Assembly (NCBI RefSeq): GCF_000718515.1
Contig: NZ_JNZS01000010.1
Coordinates: 62,001 to 126,000 of the forward strand
Reading direction: 5' to 3'
DNA: 64,000 nucleotides
Origin: Micromonospora parva
GTDB lineage: Bacteria > Actinomycetota > Actinomycetes > Mycobacteriales > Micromonosporaceae
In this document: in pieces, positions 16,108-24,840 of the stretch
How positions within the stretch are numbered: position 1 is the stretch's first letter
How the letters are laid out: each line of letters opens with the position of its first letter
The notes under the pieces: generated by a model
Seen by the model: only the letters and a program-made list of their open reading frames with translations
Told to the model about the DNA's origin: nothing
Database searches by the model: none
Translations under genes and position numbers: made by a program

Positions 16108-17289
16108 TCAGGCCTGGTCGGCCACGGCCGCGGTCCGCCCCACGTCGCGGCCGCGGAACAGCACGGTGATCGTCACGAGGGCGACCAGCAGCGCCGCGAG
16201 CACGTACACCGGGGCCGGGCCCAGCGGCGTGAACAGTGCCAGCAGCGCGACGACCGGGAAGGCGACGGCCGTCACGCCGTGCTGCTTGCGGCGTACGTGC
16301 AGCACCCAGACGGTGAGCAGGAAGACGGCGACCGGGACGGCCACCGCGTACCCGACGGTCCGCTCCGAGATGTGCGCCAGGTGCCGTTCGTAGTCCACCG
16401 CCACGCCCAGGCCGGCGCCGACCCCGGCGATCGCCGCGAAGATCAGATAGTGGCCATAACCCCAGACCAGGGAGTACGGCAGCCGGTCGGGCGCCTCGCT
16501 GCGCCGATCGAAGTAGAGCCACCACAGCGCGAACACGATGACCGCGCCGGAGGCGGCGAGGAACCAGAGGTCGTGCTCCCCGGCGTCGAGCCCGTCCTGG
16601 ATCGCCAACGAGACGGCCGCCACCGCCTCACCGAGCACGATCAGCGTGAACAGCCCGTACCGTTCGGTGATGTGGGCCGGGTGCCACGGGGTCATGCCGG
16701 GGCGTTCGGCCACCGCCGGCACCAGCACGTCGGCCAGCCCCAGCAGCACGAACGACGCGAGCCCCCACTCGGGTGGCAGCAACAGGCGCAGCAGCCAGCC
16801 GAGCTGCACCACCGTCACCCCGACCGCGTAGCGGCGCGCCGCCGCACGGTGCGCGGGGTCGCCGGCCGCCGCTCGGCTCCAGTGCACGACGGCGGCCAGC
16901 CGCATCACCACGTACCCGTAGGTGATGACGGTGAAATCGTTGTCGGCGAAGGCGCGGGGCACCCCGGCCGCCAGGATCAACGCCCCGAGGATCTGCACCA
17001 GGGTGGTGATCCGGTAGACGTCGTCGTCGGTGTCGTAGGCCGAGGCGAACCAGGTGAAGTTCACCCACGACCACCAGATCGCGAAGAACACCATCACGTA
17101 GCCGGTGACCGCGTGGGCGAGGTGACCCTCGGCCAGGAAGTGGTGCAGGCTGGTGGCGGCCTGCGCCACGGCCACCACGAAGCAGAGGTCGAAGAACAGT
17201 TCCAGCGGGGTGGCGGCCCGGTGCGGCTCGTCGCGGCGGTGTGGCCGCATCGGCCGGTAGAACGGCCGCACCGACCGAGGGTGAGTCAC
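16108..17289 (-). CDS. low temperature requirement protein A (LtrA) family membrane protein
   Basis: 393 aa with about ten hydrophobic segments. The N-terminal signature 'ATPLELFFDLCFVVAVAQ' is diagnostic of LtrA. Further typical pieces are IWWSWVNFTWFASAYDTDDD and ERYGLFTLIVLGEAV. The name comes from a Listeria cold-growth phenotype; the biochemical role is unknown. GTG 17289 has GAGGG 6 bases upstream. It begins 19 bp after the stop of the small DoxX-like gene, so the two are likely one operon. Length is normal for the family. Confidence 0.9.
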   Translation of the reverse strand: MTHPRSVRPFYRPMRPHRRDEPHRAATPLELFFDLCFVVAVAQAATSLHHFLAEGHLAHAVTGYVMVFFAIWWSWVNFTWFASAYDTDDDVYRITTLVQILGALILAAGVPRAFADNDFTVITYGYVVMRLAAVVHWSRAAAGDPAHRAAARRYAVGVTVVQLGWLLRLLLPPEWGLASFVLLGLADVLVPAVAERPGMTPWHPAHITERYGLFTLIVLGEAVAAVSLAIQDGLDAGEHDLWFLAASGAVIVFALWWLYFDRRSEAPDRLPYSLVWGYGHYLIFAAIAGVGAGLGVAVDYERHLAHISERTVGYAVAVPVAVFLLTVWVLHVRRKQHGVTAVAFPVVALLALFTPLGPAPVYVLAALLVALVTITVLFRGRDVGRTAAVADQA

Positions 17290-17308
17290 CGCGGTCCCTC
17301 AGGTGGCC

Positions 17309-17728
17309 TCAGCCGCGCCGACGGCCGTGAGTCAGCCCCTCCAGCACCAGGGTCAGCCCCGCGCCGACCAGCCAGATGTCCTTGGCGAGCCCCGAACCCG
17401 CCTGGGTCGGCCGGACGCTGCCGGCTTCCCGCATCCCCGGCGTCTTCAGGTACAGCTGCACCAGGCCCGCGCCGAACGCCGTCAGGCCGAGCCCGACCAG
17501 GGGCGCCGGGACGAACGGCGCGATCAGCGCGGCCCCCAGGGCGATCTCCGAGTACGACAGCAGCTTGGCGAAGCGCGCCGGCTCCAGCTGGCCGAGCTGA
17601 GGCATGGCGGCGACCGCCATCCCGTGCATGCCCTCCGCCGCGGCGCCCTCCAGGTTGCGCTTGCCCAGACCCGAGTTGAGGACGTACGCGCCGATGGTGA
17701 GCCGCAGCGGCAGGTGGGCGAATTTCAT
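17309..17728 (-). CDS. DoxX-like small membrane protein
   Basis: 139 aa with four hydrophobic segments (about 8-22, 55-75, 77-100, 115-132). Starts MKFAHLPLRLTIGAYVLNSGLGK, close to the actinobacterial DoxX/DUF4267-like proteins. GGGGG lies 5 bases before ATG 17728; a much longer in-frame extension upstream has no membrane or family features. Likely co-transcribed with ltrA-like gene downstream. No catalytic residues identified; function unknown. Confidence 0.75.
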   Translation of the reverse strand: MKFAHLPLRLTIGAYVLNSGLGKRNLEGAAAEGMHGMAVAAMPQLGQLEPARFAKLLSYSEIALGAALIAPFVPAPLVGLGLTAFGAGLVQLYLKTPGMREAGSVRPTQAGSGLAKDIWLVGAGLTLVLEGLTHGRRRG

Positions 17729-17913
17729 TGTTACCCCCGTTGGCAGTGGTCGAATGCGGCCCGCGTACCCCGCAGCGCCCGCGATAACCCGCCGGGGCGG
17801 CTGGGCAGGCTGTGGTGGTCGCGGTAGGTTCGCCGGGGGCCCAGCGCCGAGCCCGTGGCACACCCGCCCACCCCGGCACCCGGCCCTGCCGCAGACCACC
17901 AGCAGGAGGCGAA

Positions 17914-18999
17914 GTGAGCCAGGAAGTCCGGGGAGTCATCTCCCGCAGCAAGGGCGCTCCGGTCGAGGTCACCACCATCGTTGTGCCCGATCCGGGGCCG
18001 GGTGAGGCGATCGTCCGGATCCAGTCGTGCGGCGTGTGCCATACCGACCTGCACTACCGCGAGGGTGGCATCAACGACGACTACCCCTTCCTGCTCGGTC
18101 ACGAGGCGGCGGGCATCGTGGAGCAGGTCGGCGAGGGCGTCACCGACGTCGCCCCGGGCGACTTCGTGGTGCTCAACTGGCGGGCGGTCTGCGGGGTCTG
18201 CCGGGCCTGCCGCCGGGGCCGGCCCTGGTACTGCTTCAACACCCACAACGCCACCCAGCGGATGACCCTCACCGACGGCACCGAACTCGCCCCGGCGCTG
18301 GGCATCGGGGCGTTCGCCGAGAAGACCCTGGTACATGCCGGGCAGTGCACCAAGGTGGACCCGGCCGCCCGACCCGCCGCGGTGGGCCTGCTCGGCTGCG
18401 GGGTGATGGCCGGGCTGGGCGCGGCGATGAACACCGGAAACGTCACCCGGGGCGACTCGGTCGCGGTGATCGGCTGCGGCGGCGTCGGGGACGCGGCGGT
18501 GGCCGGGGCAGCCCTCGCCGGCGCCACCACGATCGTCGCCGTGGACACCGACAGCCGCAAGCTCGACTGGGCCCGCCGGTTCGGCGCCACGCACACCGTG
18601 AACGCGTCCGAGACCGACCCGGTCGAGGCGATCCGTGCCGCCACCGGTGGCTTCGGCGCCGACGTGGTGATCGACGCGGTGGGTCGACCGGAGACGTGGA
18701 AGCAGGCGTTCTACGCCCGCGACCTGGCCGGCACCGTGGTGCTGGTCGGCGTACCGACCCCGCAGATGCAGATCGAGCTCCCGCTGCTGGACGTCTTCGG
18801 GCGCGGCGGTGCCCTCAAGTCCAGTTGGTACGGCGACTGTCTGCCCAGCCGGGACTTCCCGATGCTCACCGAGCTGTACCTGCAGGGCCGACTCGACCTC
18901 GACGCGTTCGTCACCGAGGAGATCGCACTCGACCAGGTGGAGACCGCGTTCGAGCGGATGCACCACGGCGACGTGCTCCGCTCGGTGGTGGTGTTCTGA
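17914..18999 (+). CDS. mscR: S-(hydroxymethyl)mycothiol dehydrogenase
   Basis: 361 aa zinc-dependent class III-type alcohol dehydrogenase. Catalytic zinc site '[11 protein letters not shown]' and GHEAAG; structural zinc cysteines in '[15 protein letters not shown]'; NAD Rossmann motif [12 protein letters not shown]. It matches the mycothiol-dependent formaldehyde dehydrogenase (MscR/AdhE2), which oxidises S-(hydroxymethyl)mycothiol to the formyl thioester and also reduces S-nitrosomycothiol. AGGAGG stands 4 bases before GTG 17914. It overlaps the MBL gene downstream by one base, the same pair as Rv2259-Rv2260 in mycobacteria. Formaldehyde detoxification in the cytosol. Confidence 0.92.
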   Translation: MSQEVRGVISRSKGAPVEVTTIVVPDPGPGEAIVRIQSCGVCHTDLHYREGGINDDYPFLLGHEAAGIVEQVGEGVTDVAPGDFVVLNWRAVCGVCRACRRGRPWYCFNTHNATQRMTLTDGTELAPALGIGAFAEKTLVHAGQCTKVDPAARPAAVGLLGCGVMAGLGAAMNTGNVTRGDSVAVIGCGGVGDAAVAGAALAGATTIVAVDTDSRKLDWARRFGATHTVNASETDPVEAIRAATGGFGADVVIDAVGRPETWKQAFYARDLAGTVVLVGVPTPQMQIELPLLDVFGRGGALKSSWYGDCLPSRDFPMLTELYLQGRLDLDAFVTEEIALDQVETAFERMHHGDVLRSVVVF

Positions 19000-19628
19000 T
19001 GACCGCCCGGGTCGAGCACGCGGTCACCTCGGGCACGTTCTCCCTCGACGGCCAGACCTTCGACGTGGACAACAACGTGTGGGTGATCGGTGACGACCGC
19101 GAGTGCGTCGTCCTGGACGCGCCGCACGACGTGGCGGCGATCCTCGCCCTGGTGGGTGACCGCCAGGTCAAGGCGATCCTGGCCACCCACGCCCACGACG
19201 ATCACGTCCGGGTGGCGCCCGAGCTGGCCGAGGCCACCGGCGCGCCGGTGCTGCTGCACGCCGCCGACCGGGTCCTCTGGGACATGGTCCACCCGCACCT
19301 GCCGCCCAACGGCGAGCTGCACGACGGGCAGAGCATCGAGGTGGGTGGCACCACGCTGCGGGTGCTGCACACCCCCGGGCACAGCCCGGGCGCGTGCAGC
19401 TTCCACGCGCCGGAGCTGGGCGCGGTGTTCACGGGCGACACGCTCTTCGCCGGTGGTCCGGGCGCGACGGGCCGCTCGTACAGCGACTTCGACACCATCG
19501 TCCGGTCGATCCGCACCCGCCTGTTGACCCTCCCGCCGGAGACGGTCGTGCACACCGGCCACGGCGACGACACGACGATCGGCGCGGAGGCGCCGCACCT
19601 GCAGGAGTGGCTGGCCCGCGGCCACTGA
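18999..19628 (+). CDS. MBL-fold hydrolase of the mycothiol formaldehyde pathway
   Basis: 209 aa glyoxalase II-like metallo-beta-lactamase. Metal motif THAHDDH, then 'HTPGHSPGACSF' and FTGDTLFAGGPGATGR, all as in hydroxyacylglutathione hydrolase-like proteins. ATG 18999 overlaps the stop of mscR (TGATG), so expression is coupled. In this position the protein is plausibly the thioesterase that splits S-formylmycothiol; that function is inferred from gene order and fold. Confidence 0.87.
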   Translation: MTARVEHAVTSGTFSLDGQTFDVDNNVWVIGDDRECVVLDAPHDVAAILALVGDRQVKAILATHAHDDHVRVAPELAEATGAPVLLHAADRVLWDMVHPHLPPNGELHDGQSIEVGGTTLRVLHTPGHSPGACSFHAPELGAVFTGDTLFAGGPGATGRSYSDFDTIVRSIRTRLLTLPPETVVHTGHGDDTTIGAEAPHLQEWLARGH

Positions 19629-19665
19629 GCCCAGCGCACCGGCCTGCTGGCGCCCGGCCGACGGC

Positions 19666-20094
19666 TCAGCGTTCGTCGGCCGCGCCCAGCACCGGTTTGA
19701 CGTCCAGGATCGGTGTGCCGTCGAGGGCCTCCAGGTCGGCCACCTCGACGCGCAGCCCGTCCACGGCCAGGACCCGCACCCGGTGCAGCCCGATCGGGTT
19801 GGGCCGGTGCGGGGAGCGGGTGCTGAACACCCCGGTCTCCGGCCGGGTCTCGTCGCCGCGTGGGTGCACCGCCAGCACGTCGCGCCGGGCCCGGTCCAAC
19901 CAGGTCAGCACCAGCAGCTCCGCGCCGACCCGCAGGTCACGCAGGGCCCGCTCGACGTGCGGGTCGAAGACCAGCCACGCCGCTGGTGCGCCCTCGTCGC
20001 CCTGTCGTGGCGCGCTCGCCGCGTCGGTCAGCGGCGAGGCGACCCGGCCGACCGGGCGCAGAGGGTACGTCTCGTCCTGAGCTGTCCCAGCCAT
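19666..20094 (-). CDS. TsaA-like tRNA m6t6A methyltransferase (TrmO)
   Basis: 142 aa with the single TsaA/UPF0066 beta-barrel domain. Characteristic motif 'GVFSTRSPHRPNPIGLHRV' in the middle, LDGTPILDVKP near the end. E. coli TrmO methylates N6-threonylcarbamoyladenosine 37 in tRNA-Thr; the bacterial enzyme often has a longer C-terminal part, so this short form is the core domain only. GGGAG 4 bases before ATG 20094. Divergent from the VOC gene, 46 bp apart. Confidence 0.85.
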   Translation of the reverse strand: MAGTAQDETYPLRPVGRVASPLTDAASAPRQGDEGAPAAWLVFDPHVERALRDLRVGAELLVLTWLDRARRDVLAVHPRGDETRPETGVFSTRSPHRPNPIGLHRVRVLAVDGLRVEVADLEALDGTPILDVKPVLGAADER

Positions 20095-20129
20095 GACGCT
20101 CCCTTGCCGACGGTGCGAGCCTACGGCGT

Positions 20130-20135
20130 TAGGAT
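20130..20135 (+). promoter_or_regulatory. leaderless -10 box (TAGGAT)
   Basis: TAGGAT, 5 bases, then ATG 20141 with no ribosome binding site. Confidence 0.5.
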
Positions 20136-20140
20136 CGCGC

Positions 20141-20611
20141 ATGGCCGCCGAGCACCCCACCCCCGCCGTCCGTCAGCTCCGCCTCGTGGTGGAGGCCGAC
20201 GACTACGACGCTGCCGTCGCGTTCTTCCGTGACGCGCTCGGCCTGCCCGAGGAGGCGGCGTTCGTCGGCGACGGAGACGCCCGGGTGGTGATCCTGGATG
20301 CGGGCCGGGCCACCCTGGAGATCGCCAACCCGGCCCAGAAACGCATGATCGACGAGGTCGAGGTGGGGCGGCAGGTCGCCCCCCGCCTGCGGGTGGCCTT
20401 CGAGGTGGACGACGCCGAGGCGACTACGGCCCGGCTGGTCGCCGCCGGGGCGAGCGAGGTCGCGCCGCCGACGCGTACACCGTGGCAGTCGCTCAACTCC
20501 CGCCTCGACGCGCCCGCCGGCCTGCACATCACCGTCTTCCAGGAGTTGCTCGCGCCGGACGTGCGGGAGGGGACGCGGCATGCGGAGCCCGGACGTGACA
20601 GCGACAACTGA
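20141..20611 (+). CDS. VOC family (glyoxalase/bleomycin-resistance-like) protein
   Basis: 156 aa single vicinal-oxygen-chelate module pair: 'QLRLVVEADDYDAAVAFFRDALGLP' opens the first beta-alpha-beta unit and APAGLHITVFQEL closes the second, with the terminal metal-ligand-like Glu. Small-molecule-binding or lyase/dioxygenase activity cannot be decided. The gene end overlaps the DUF3626 gene by 32 bp, which suggests joint translation. Confidence 0.85.
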   Translation: MAAEHPTPAVRQLRLVVEADDYDAAVAFFRDALGLPEEAAFVGDGDARVVILDAGRATLEIANPAQKRMIDEVEVGRQVAPRLRVAFEVDDAEATTARLVAAGASEVAPPTRTPWQSLNSRLDAPAGLHITVFQELLAPDVREGTRHAEPGRDSDN

Positions 20612-21746
20612 GTCCGGCAGTTCCCGGGCTGCCGCTCTCACCCCGGCGCAGACGGCGGCCCTGGCCCACGTCCGGTCCCTGGCCGTGGCCGAGCGGCGCG
20701 CCGCCCTGGACATCATCGCCCGGGAACTCACCGCCGCCGGCCTCCACGACCGGCCGGAAGAGCTGCTCGCCGCAGTGGTCCAGTGTGGTCGCCTGACCGT
20801 CAACTTCCACCCCGACCGGTTGTGCGTCGACGGGCGGACCGTCGCCGCCGCCCTGGCCGAGGACGGGGTGTACCGCAGCCAGTTCGTCACCGGAATCTCC
20901 AACGGCGGGCTCACCGCCTATCCGGGCGGAGACCGGGACTGTTGGGAACAACGGATGTTCGACGGCGCGTACCAGCGAACCGGGGTCACGGCGGCCGACC
21001 GCCCCACGTACGGCGGAATGAACCTGCTCGGTCACGCGGACGGCGCCTGTCCCCGATTCGGTTCCTGTCACCTGCGGCTGCGTCCGGCGGTGCTGACCCG
21101 GGCGACCTTCTGTCTCGGTGACAGCCACCTCGGTCCGCGGGTGGTGGGGACCGCCGACGCCTTCGAGGCGGTCCTCGCCGGGCTCCTGGTCGGTGTCGCC
21201 GCCACCGGTGAGTGTCTGGGACGCACCGGAACGGACGTCGGCACCTTCGTTCGGACGGTGCGGGACGTTCCGACCACGCGGGAAACTGTCGGTCGCGCGC
21301 TCGACGACTACGTGGAGGCCCAGATCCACGGCACCCTCGACCTCGCGCGCGATGTCGAGGAACTGGTGGTGGACAAGGCCTTCGCCGGCACCCTGACCGG
21401 GGCGACGCTGGAATCAATCGCTGAGCGGCACGGTTTCCCGCTGCTGTGGCACCCGGGCTTCGCGCTGGCCGTCGACCGGGTCGACGCCGAATTCCGAGGG
21501 CCGGCGATTCCGGTGCTGGCGGCGCGGCTGCATCGGGAGTTCGCCGGACCGGGCGAGCCGGTGGACGCGGCGCTGGTCGGGCGGGGCGCGGTCTCGGTGG
21601 TCACCGAGCCGGAGCGGTGGACCGACCGGGGTCCGGTCGCGGAAACCCTCCAGCACCTCAAGCAGCTCTGGCATGTCCTCGTCCGCTACGGCGAGCCACA
21701 CGCCAATCTCACCCACAGTGCCGGGTCCGTCGGTCGCTCACGGTAG
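20580..21746 (+). CDS. DUF3626 domain protein
   Basis: 388 aa. It begins with an N-terminal helix pair ('LTPAQTAALAHVRSLAVAER'), followed by LTVNFHPDRL and 'DGVYRSQFVTGISNGGLTAYPGG', then GGMNLLGHADGACPRFGSCHLRL; these are hallmark segments of DUF3626. No signal or membrane segment. Biochemical function is unknown to me. ATG 20580 is preceded by GGGAGGGG at good spacing and lies 32 bp inside the VOC gene. The last about 10 residues are low-complexity. Confidence 0.8.
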   Translation: MRSPDVTATTESGSSRAAALTPAQTAALAHVRSLAVAERRAALDIIARELTAAGLHDRPEELLAAVVQCGRLTVNFHPDRLCVDGRTVAAALAEDGVYRSQFVTGISNGGLTAYPGGDRDCWEQRMFDGAYQRTGVTAADRPTYGGMNLLGHADGACPRFGSCHLRLRPAVLTRATFCLGDSHLGPRVVGTADAFEAVLAGLLVGVAATGECLGRTGTDVGTFVRTVRDVPTTRETVGRALDDYVEAQIHGTLDLARDVEELVVDKAFAGTLTGATLESIAERHGFPLLWHPGFALAVDRVDAEFRGPAIPVLAARLHREFAGPGEPVDAALVGRGAVSVVTEPERWTDRGPVAETLQHLKQLWHVLVRYGEPHANLTHSAGSVGRSR

Positions 21747-22175
21747 CGGCAAACCGCCAGCCGCCCGCCTCCCCACCACGGTGAATTCGCCCTTTGCTCT
21801 GCACCCAGATCGGCGCCACGGACCTGAGCTGCGGATGAGCCGTTTCCGCCCCCCGTAGGCGTTCCGCACAGCCGTCACGCACGGTGTCTGGTGCGTGTGT
21901 GGGTGCAGAGCAAAGGGTGTGAACGGCGTTCTGCCTCCGACCGCTGAATTCACCCTGCGTCACCATTGTCAGGTGTGACGGGCGACGAGCCGCGTCTGTC
22001 CGGTTCTGCGTCGTGACCGGGACCGCAGCCGGCCGACGCGAGGTCATTTCCGGAATGACCGACACGTGAACCTGGTTGTGTCCCCCGTACCGCCGGAGCC
22101 CAAACCCCTTTCCGCGGTCATCTCCCGAGGAGTGTTCACCCCGGAGCGCTTCGCACGATCGAAAGGGCAACCATC
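21747..22175. other. 429-bp intergenic region with inverted repeat, no gene seen
   Basis: Between the DUF3626 stop and the start of a secreted cell-wall protein. The left half holds an 18-bp inverted repeat (separate entry). The right half is the 5' leader of the cell-wall gene with a weak Shine-Dalgarno (AAGGG about 10 bases before GTG 22176). I looked for a c-di-AMP (ydaO) riboswitch, common before such genes, and could not match its consensus. Confidence 0.4.
21790..21917. repeat. 18-bp perfect inverted repeat spanning 128 bp
   Basis: CCCTTTGCTCTGCACCCA (21790-21807) and its exact complement TGGGTGCAGAGCAAAGGG (21900-21917) face each other across 92 bp. Sequence just outside the arms is also partly complementary (TTC.C). 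Too far apart for a simple terminator; may be a small mobile palindromic element or a structured RNA. Confidence 0.6.
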
Positions 22176-22892
22176 GTGAAGGTCGACTTCACTCGATGGC
22201 TCCCCGCCATCGCTAAGGACTCGTACCGCAAGACCGCGCTGAGCGTGGCGGGTGTGGCCGCCCTCGGCGGCCTGGCGCTCGCGCCGACCGCAGCCGCGGC
22301 CCCGGTCACCTCCGGACCGCACCAGGGCGCCGTCGCCGCCATCGACCTCGCCACCGGCAAGGCCGCCACCTCGGCACAGCAGAATGACGAGCAGCCCGTC
22401 GAGTCGGGCCTGACCACCGGTTCCGCCACCGGCAAGCCGCCGGAGGGCAAGCCGAGCCGTGCGCAGCTCATCCCGCACGGCATCGAGGGCGCCCAGTCGC
22501 GGGTCCCCCTCGACGACGCGCAGCTGGCCAACGCCCGGGCCATCGTCGACGCCGCCAAGAAGACCGGCGTCGGTGACCGGGGCGCGGTGATCGGTATCGC
22601 CACCTCGCTGCAGGAGTCGAAGCTGTACAACCTCGGCCACCTCGGCGCGTACAACGACCACGACTCGCAGGGCCTGTTCCAGCAGCGTCCGTCGTCCGGT
22701 TGGGGCACGCCCGACCAGATCACCGACCCGGAGTACGCCGCCACGGCGTTCTTCACCGCACTCAAGAACGTCGGCGGCTGGCAGGACCTGCCGCTGACCA
22801 CCGCCGCGCAGACCGTGCAGGTCTCCGCCTTCCCGTACGCGTACGCGCAGTGGGAGGAGCAGGCGGCGGACATCGTCCAGCAGCTCTGGTGA
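22176..22892 (+). CDS. secreted lysozyme-like (transglycosylase-like) cell-wall protein
   Basis: 238 aa. Signal peptide of about 42 residues (hydrophobic core SVAGVAALGGLALAP, cleavage after AAA). A variable linker follows, then from about residue 98 a lysozyme-like domain: 'IATSLQESKLYNL' with catalytic-type Glu147, 'DSQGLFQQRPSSGWGT' and the C-terminal AAQTVQVSAFPYAYAQWE. This module is common in actinobacterial cell-wall hydrolases. GTG 22176 start with AAGGG upstream. Two relatives are in the window: a broken copy at 25439-25887 and one at 46103-46951. Confidence 0.82.
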   Translation: MKVDFTRWLPAIAKDSYRKTALSVAGVAALGGLALAPTAAAAPVTSGPHQGAVAAIDLATGKAATSAQQNDEQPVESGLTTGSATGKPPEGKPSRAQLIPHGIEGAQSRVPLDDAQLANARAIVDAAKKTGVGDRGAVIGIATSLQESKLYNLGHLGAYNDHDSQGLFQQRPSSGWGTPDQITDPEYAATAFFTALKNVGGWQDLPLTTAAQTVQVSAFPYAYAQWEEQAADIVQQLW

Positions 22893-22910
22893 CGACACCC
22901 GCACATCCCG

Positions 22911-22943
22911 CGCCGGCCGGTCCCGTTCAGGGGCCGGCCGGCG
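22911..22943. terminator. bidirectional terminator hairpin
   Basis: CGCCGGCCGG and CCGGCCGGCG with an inner CCC/GGG pair and a 5-6 base loop, 18 bp after the lysozyme-like gene and 13 bp before the end of the convergent hydrolase gene. Perfect 10-bp arms; no clear T-tract. Confidence 0.7.
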
Positions 22944-22955
22944 TTCGTCGTGCCC

Positions 22956-24326
22956 TCAGCAGGCCGGGTAGAGACGGCGGGTGCCGACCCCGGCGGCGTA
23001 CGCGTCCCGGTCGCTGAACCGGCAGCCGTAGTCGGGCCGGGCCACCACCGCCGGGTCGGTGACGGTGTCGCCGGCTGGGCGCTTGCCGGTGCGTACCCAG
23101 GACACCAGGTCGTCCCAGGCGGTGCCGGCCTCCGCCGGGGTGAACTCGCAGTGCTGCGTGGCCCGGATCGCCCGCTGAACCACCAGCTTGCCGCGACCGT
23201 GCCGCGCCACGTCGGTGGCGTACGCCTGCTCCATGCTGAACGGCACGAACAGGTCCCCCAGACCGTGCAGGCTGAGCACCGGCGCGGTCGGTCGGCCGGC
23301 GATCCGCGGCACCTCGGTCAACGTCGGCAGGAGCCGCTGCCGCAGGTTCTCCGGGGCGACCCGCCGCACCGTGGCGTTGACGTTGACCGGGCTGTTCGGG
23401 GTGTAGCGGGTGAGCAGATTGGTGGACAGCTGGCCGGGCTGCTGGGCGGGGGAGTTGCCGCTGCTGGTGGGCACGCTGATCGAGAACAGGAAGTCCTTCC
23501 ACACCGCGAACGCGGCGTCGGCTCCCGGACGCGGCCCGCCGGAGCGGTTTACCGTGATCGCCCGCAGCTGCTTGCCCCGCTCGGTGGTGGTGTCCGGCCC
23601 GGTGGGGGTCAGCCCGGCCAGGCCGAGCGCCACCTGGATGCGCGGCACCGCGTTGGTCAGGTAGTCGGCCGGCGTGGGATAGGCCGGCACCCCGGCGAGC
23701 GCCTGCGCGACCAGGTTGTAGTCCAGGTAGAAGTCGAGAAGCGTCTGATCGCCGAGCACCCCGCACATCGGCAACGCGCCGTCGTAGAAGCCGGGATACT
23801 GCTCCAGCGAACGACCGATGACGTACCCGCCCATCGACACCCCGGCGACGTAGGTGTGCTGCGGTCGGCGGACCGTCCGCGCGAAATGGTCGGCGAGGTC
23901 CTTCGTGCCCAGCACACCGGAGCGGATGTCGAAGCCGTTGCGGTCGTACGAGGACGACGCCCACGCGTACCCCTGCTCCAGGAGTCGCTGGCGCAGCCCG
24001 AAGCCCGGCGGCTCCGGCGAGAGCACGGTGCCCTGGCCACGGTAGCCGTGCGCCCACATCACCAGGTCGCCGTTCCACCGGGCGGGGACCTCGATGAGGT
24101 ACCCGGCGTGGCGGTGCACTCCCTGGCGTACCGTCGTCGGTTTGCCGCCGACGACCAGGGGCGCCAACGGCGGATTCTCGATGGTGTAGCCGGGCAGCGG
24201 CTCGCCGCCCCTCGCGTCGCGGCCGGTGGCGCCGGCCGGTGCGGCACCGACCAGCCCGACCGCGAGGGTCAGCGTCGTGGTGGCGGCGAGCAGCCGGCGG
24301 AGGGTGCGAACGGGTGTGGACAGCAT
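22956..24326 (-). CDS. secreted alpha/beta hydrolase
   Basis: 456 aa. Sec signal peptide (LLAATTTLTLAVGLVGAAPAGA, about 1-34). Alpha/beta-hydrolase core with nucleophile elbow GVSMGG, an upstream oxyanion-type 'MWAHGYRGQG', and a late 'THGLGDLFVP'-like segment (LHGLGDLFVPF) plus TQHCEF supplying the His. The C-terminal Cys pair (YGCRF...YPAC) may form a disulfide. The enzyme type (esterase, lipase or peptidase) is not clear. GGGGAG 5 bases before ATG 24326. Convergent with the lysozyme-like gene. Confidence 0.85.
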   Translation of the reverse strand: MLSTPVRTLRRLLAATTTLTLAVGLVGAAPAGATGRDARGGEPLPGYTIENPPLAPLVVGGKPTTVRQGVHRHAGYLIEVPARWNGDLVMWAHGYRGQGTVLSPEPPGFGLRQRLLEQGYAWASSSYDRNGFDIRSGVLGTKDLADHFARTVRRPQHTYVAGVSMGGYVIGRSLEQYPGFYDGALPMCGVLGDQTLLDFYLDYNLVAQALAGVPAYPTPADYLTNAVPRIQVALGLAGLTPTGPDTTTERGKQLRAITVNRSGGPRPGADAAFAVWKDFLFSISVPTSSGNSPAQQPGQLSTNLLTRYTPNSPVNVNATVRRVAPENLRQRLLPTLTEVPRIAGRPTAPVLSLHGLGDLFVPFSMEQAYATDVARHGRGKLVVQRAIRATQHCEFTPAEAGTAWDDLVSWVRTGKRPAGDTVTDPAVVARPDYGCRFSDRDAYAAGVGTRRLYPAC

Positions 24327-24516
24327 CGATGCTCCCCATCGGACGGATGTCGCCCGGGGGCGACCAGCGGGACGGTTGCCTACCGGCCGGTAGCGTCCTG
24401 AACCTAGAACCGCCGTCGACCAGTGTCAATGGGTACGCTGACCGGCGGCTCAACCACGACTGTCCGGCCGAACCCGGTCGTCGGGGTCGGTGGGCCGATC
24501 GGGTTGACTGGTCGCC

Positions 24517-24840
24517 GTGGACGAGTCGATCTGGGAGGCGGCCCGGGTGTCGCGCAGCTGGCTGGACGCGGCGAACGGCACCGGGCAGACCGAGCTGACC
24601 TGCCGCATCCTCAAGCTGACCGAAGAGGCGGGGGAGGCGTCGGCCGCCTGGATCGGTCTGCTCGGGCAGAATCCGCGCAAGGGTGTCACCCACACCCGCG
24701 ATGACGTGGCGGCGGAGCTGGCCGACGTCGCCTTCACCGCGCTGGTGGCCATCGAGAGCCTGGGTCTGGACGCGCAAACGGTCCTGGACGCCTGCGCCGC
24801 GAAGGTGCGTTCCCGCCTGGCAGACCAGGACCGTCGGTAG
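24517..24840 (+). CDS. MazG-like nucleotide pyrophosphohydrolase family protein
   Basis: 107 aa, all-helical. The MazG-type metal motif appears as 'KLTEEAGEASAAWIG' followed about 27 residues later by 'DDVAAELADVAFTALVA' (EExxE...ExxD). Single-domain proteins of this type hydrolyse non-canonical NTPs or dCTP-like substrates. GTG 24517 start; no good Shine-Dalgarno. It stands alone, followed by a strong hairpin. Confidence 0.85.
   Translation: MDESIWEAARVSRSWLDAANGTGQTELTCRILKLTEEAGEASAAWIGLLGQNPRKGVTHTRDDVAAELADVAFTALVAIESLGLDAQTVLDACAAKVRSRLADQDRR

Noticed and set aside
22030..22175. c-di-AMP (ydaO) riboswitch before the lysozyme-like gene
   Set aside because: Such genes often have one in actinobacteria, but I could not align the conserved blocks. 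A covariance search would decide.
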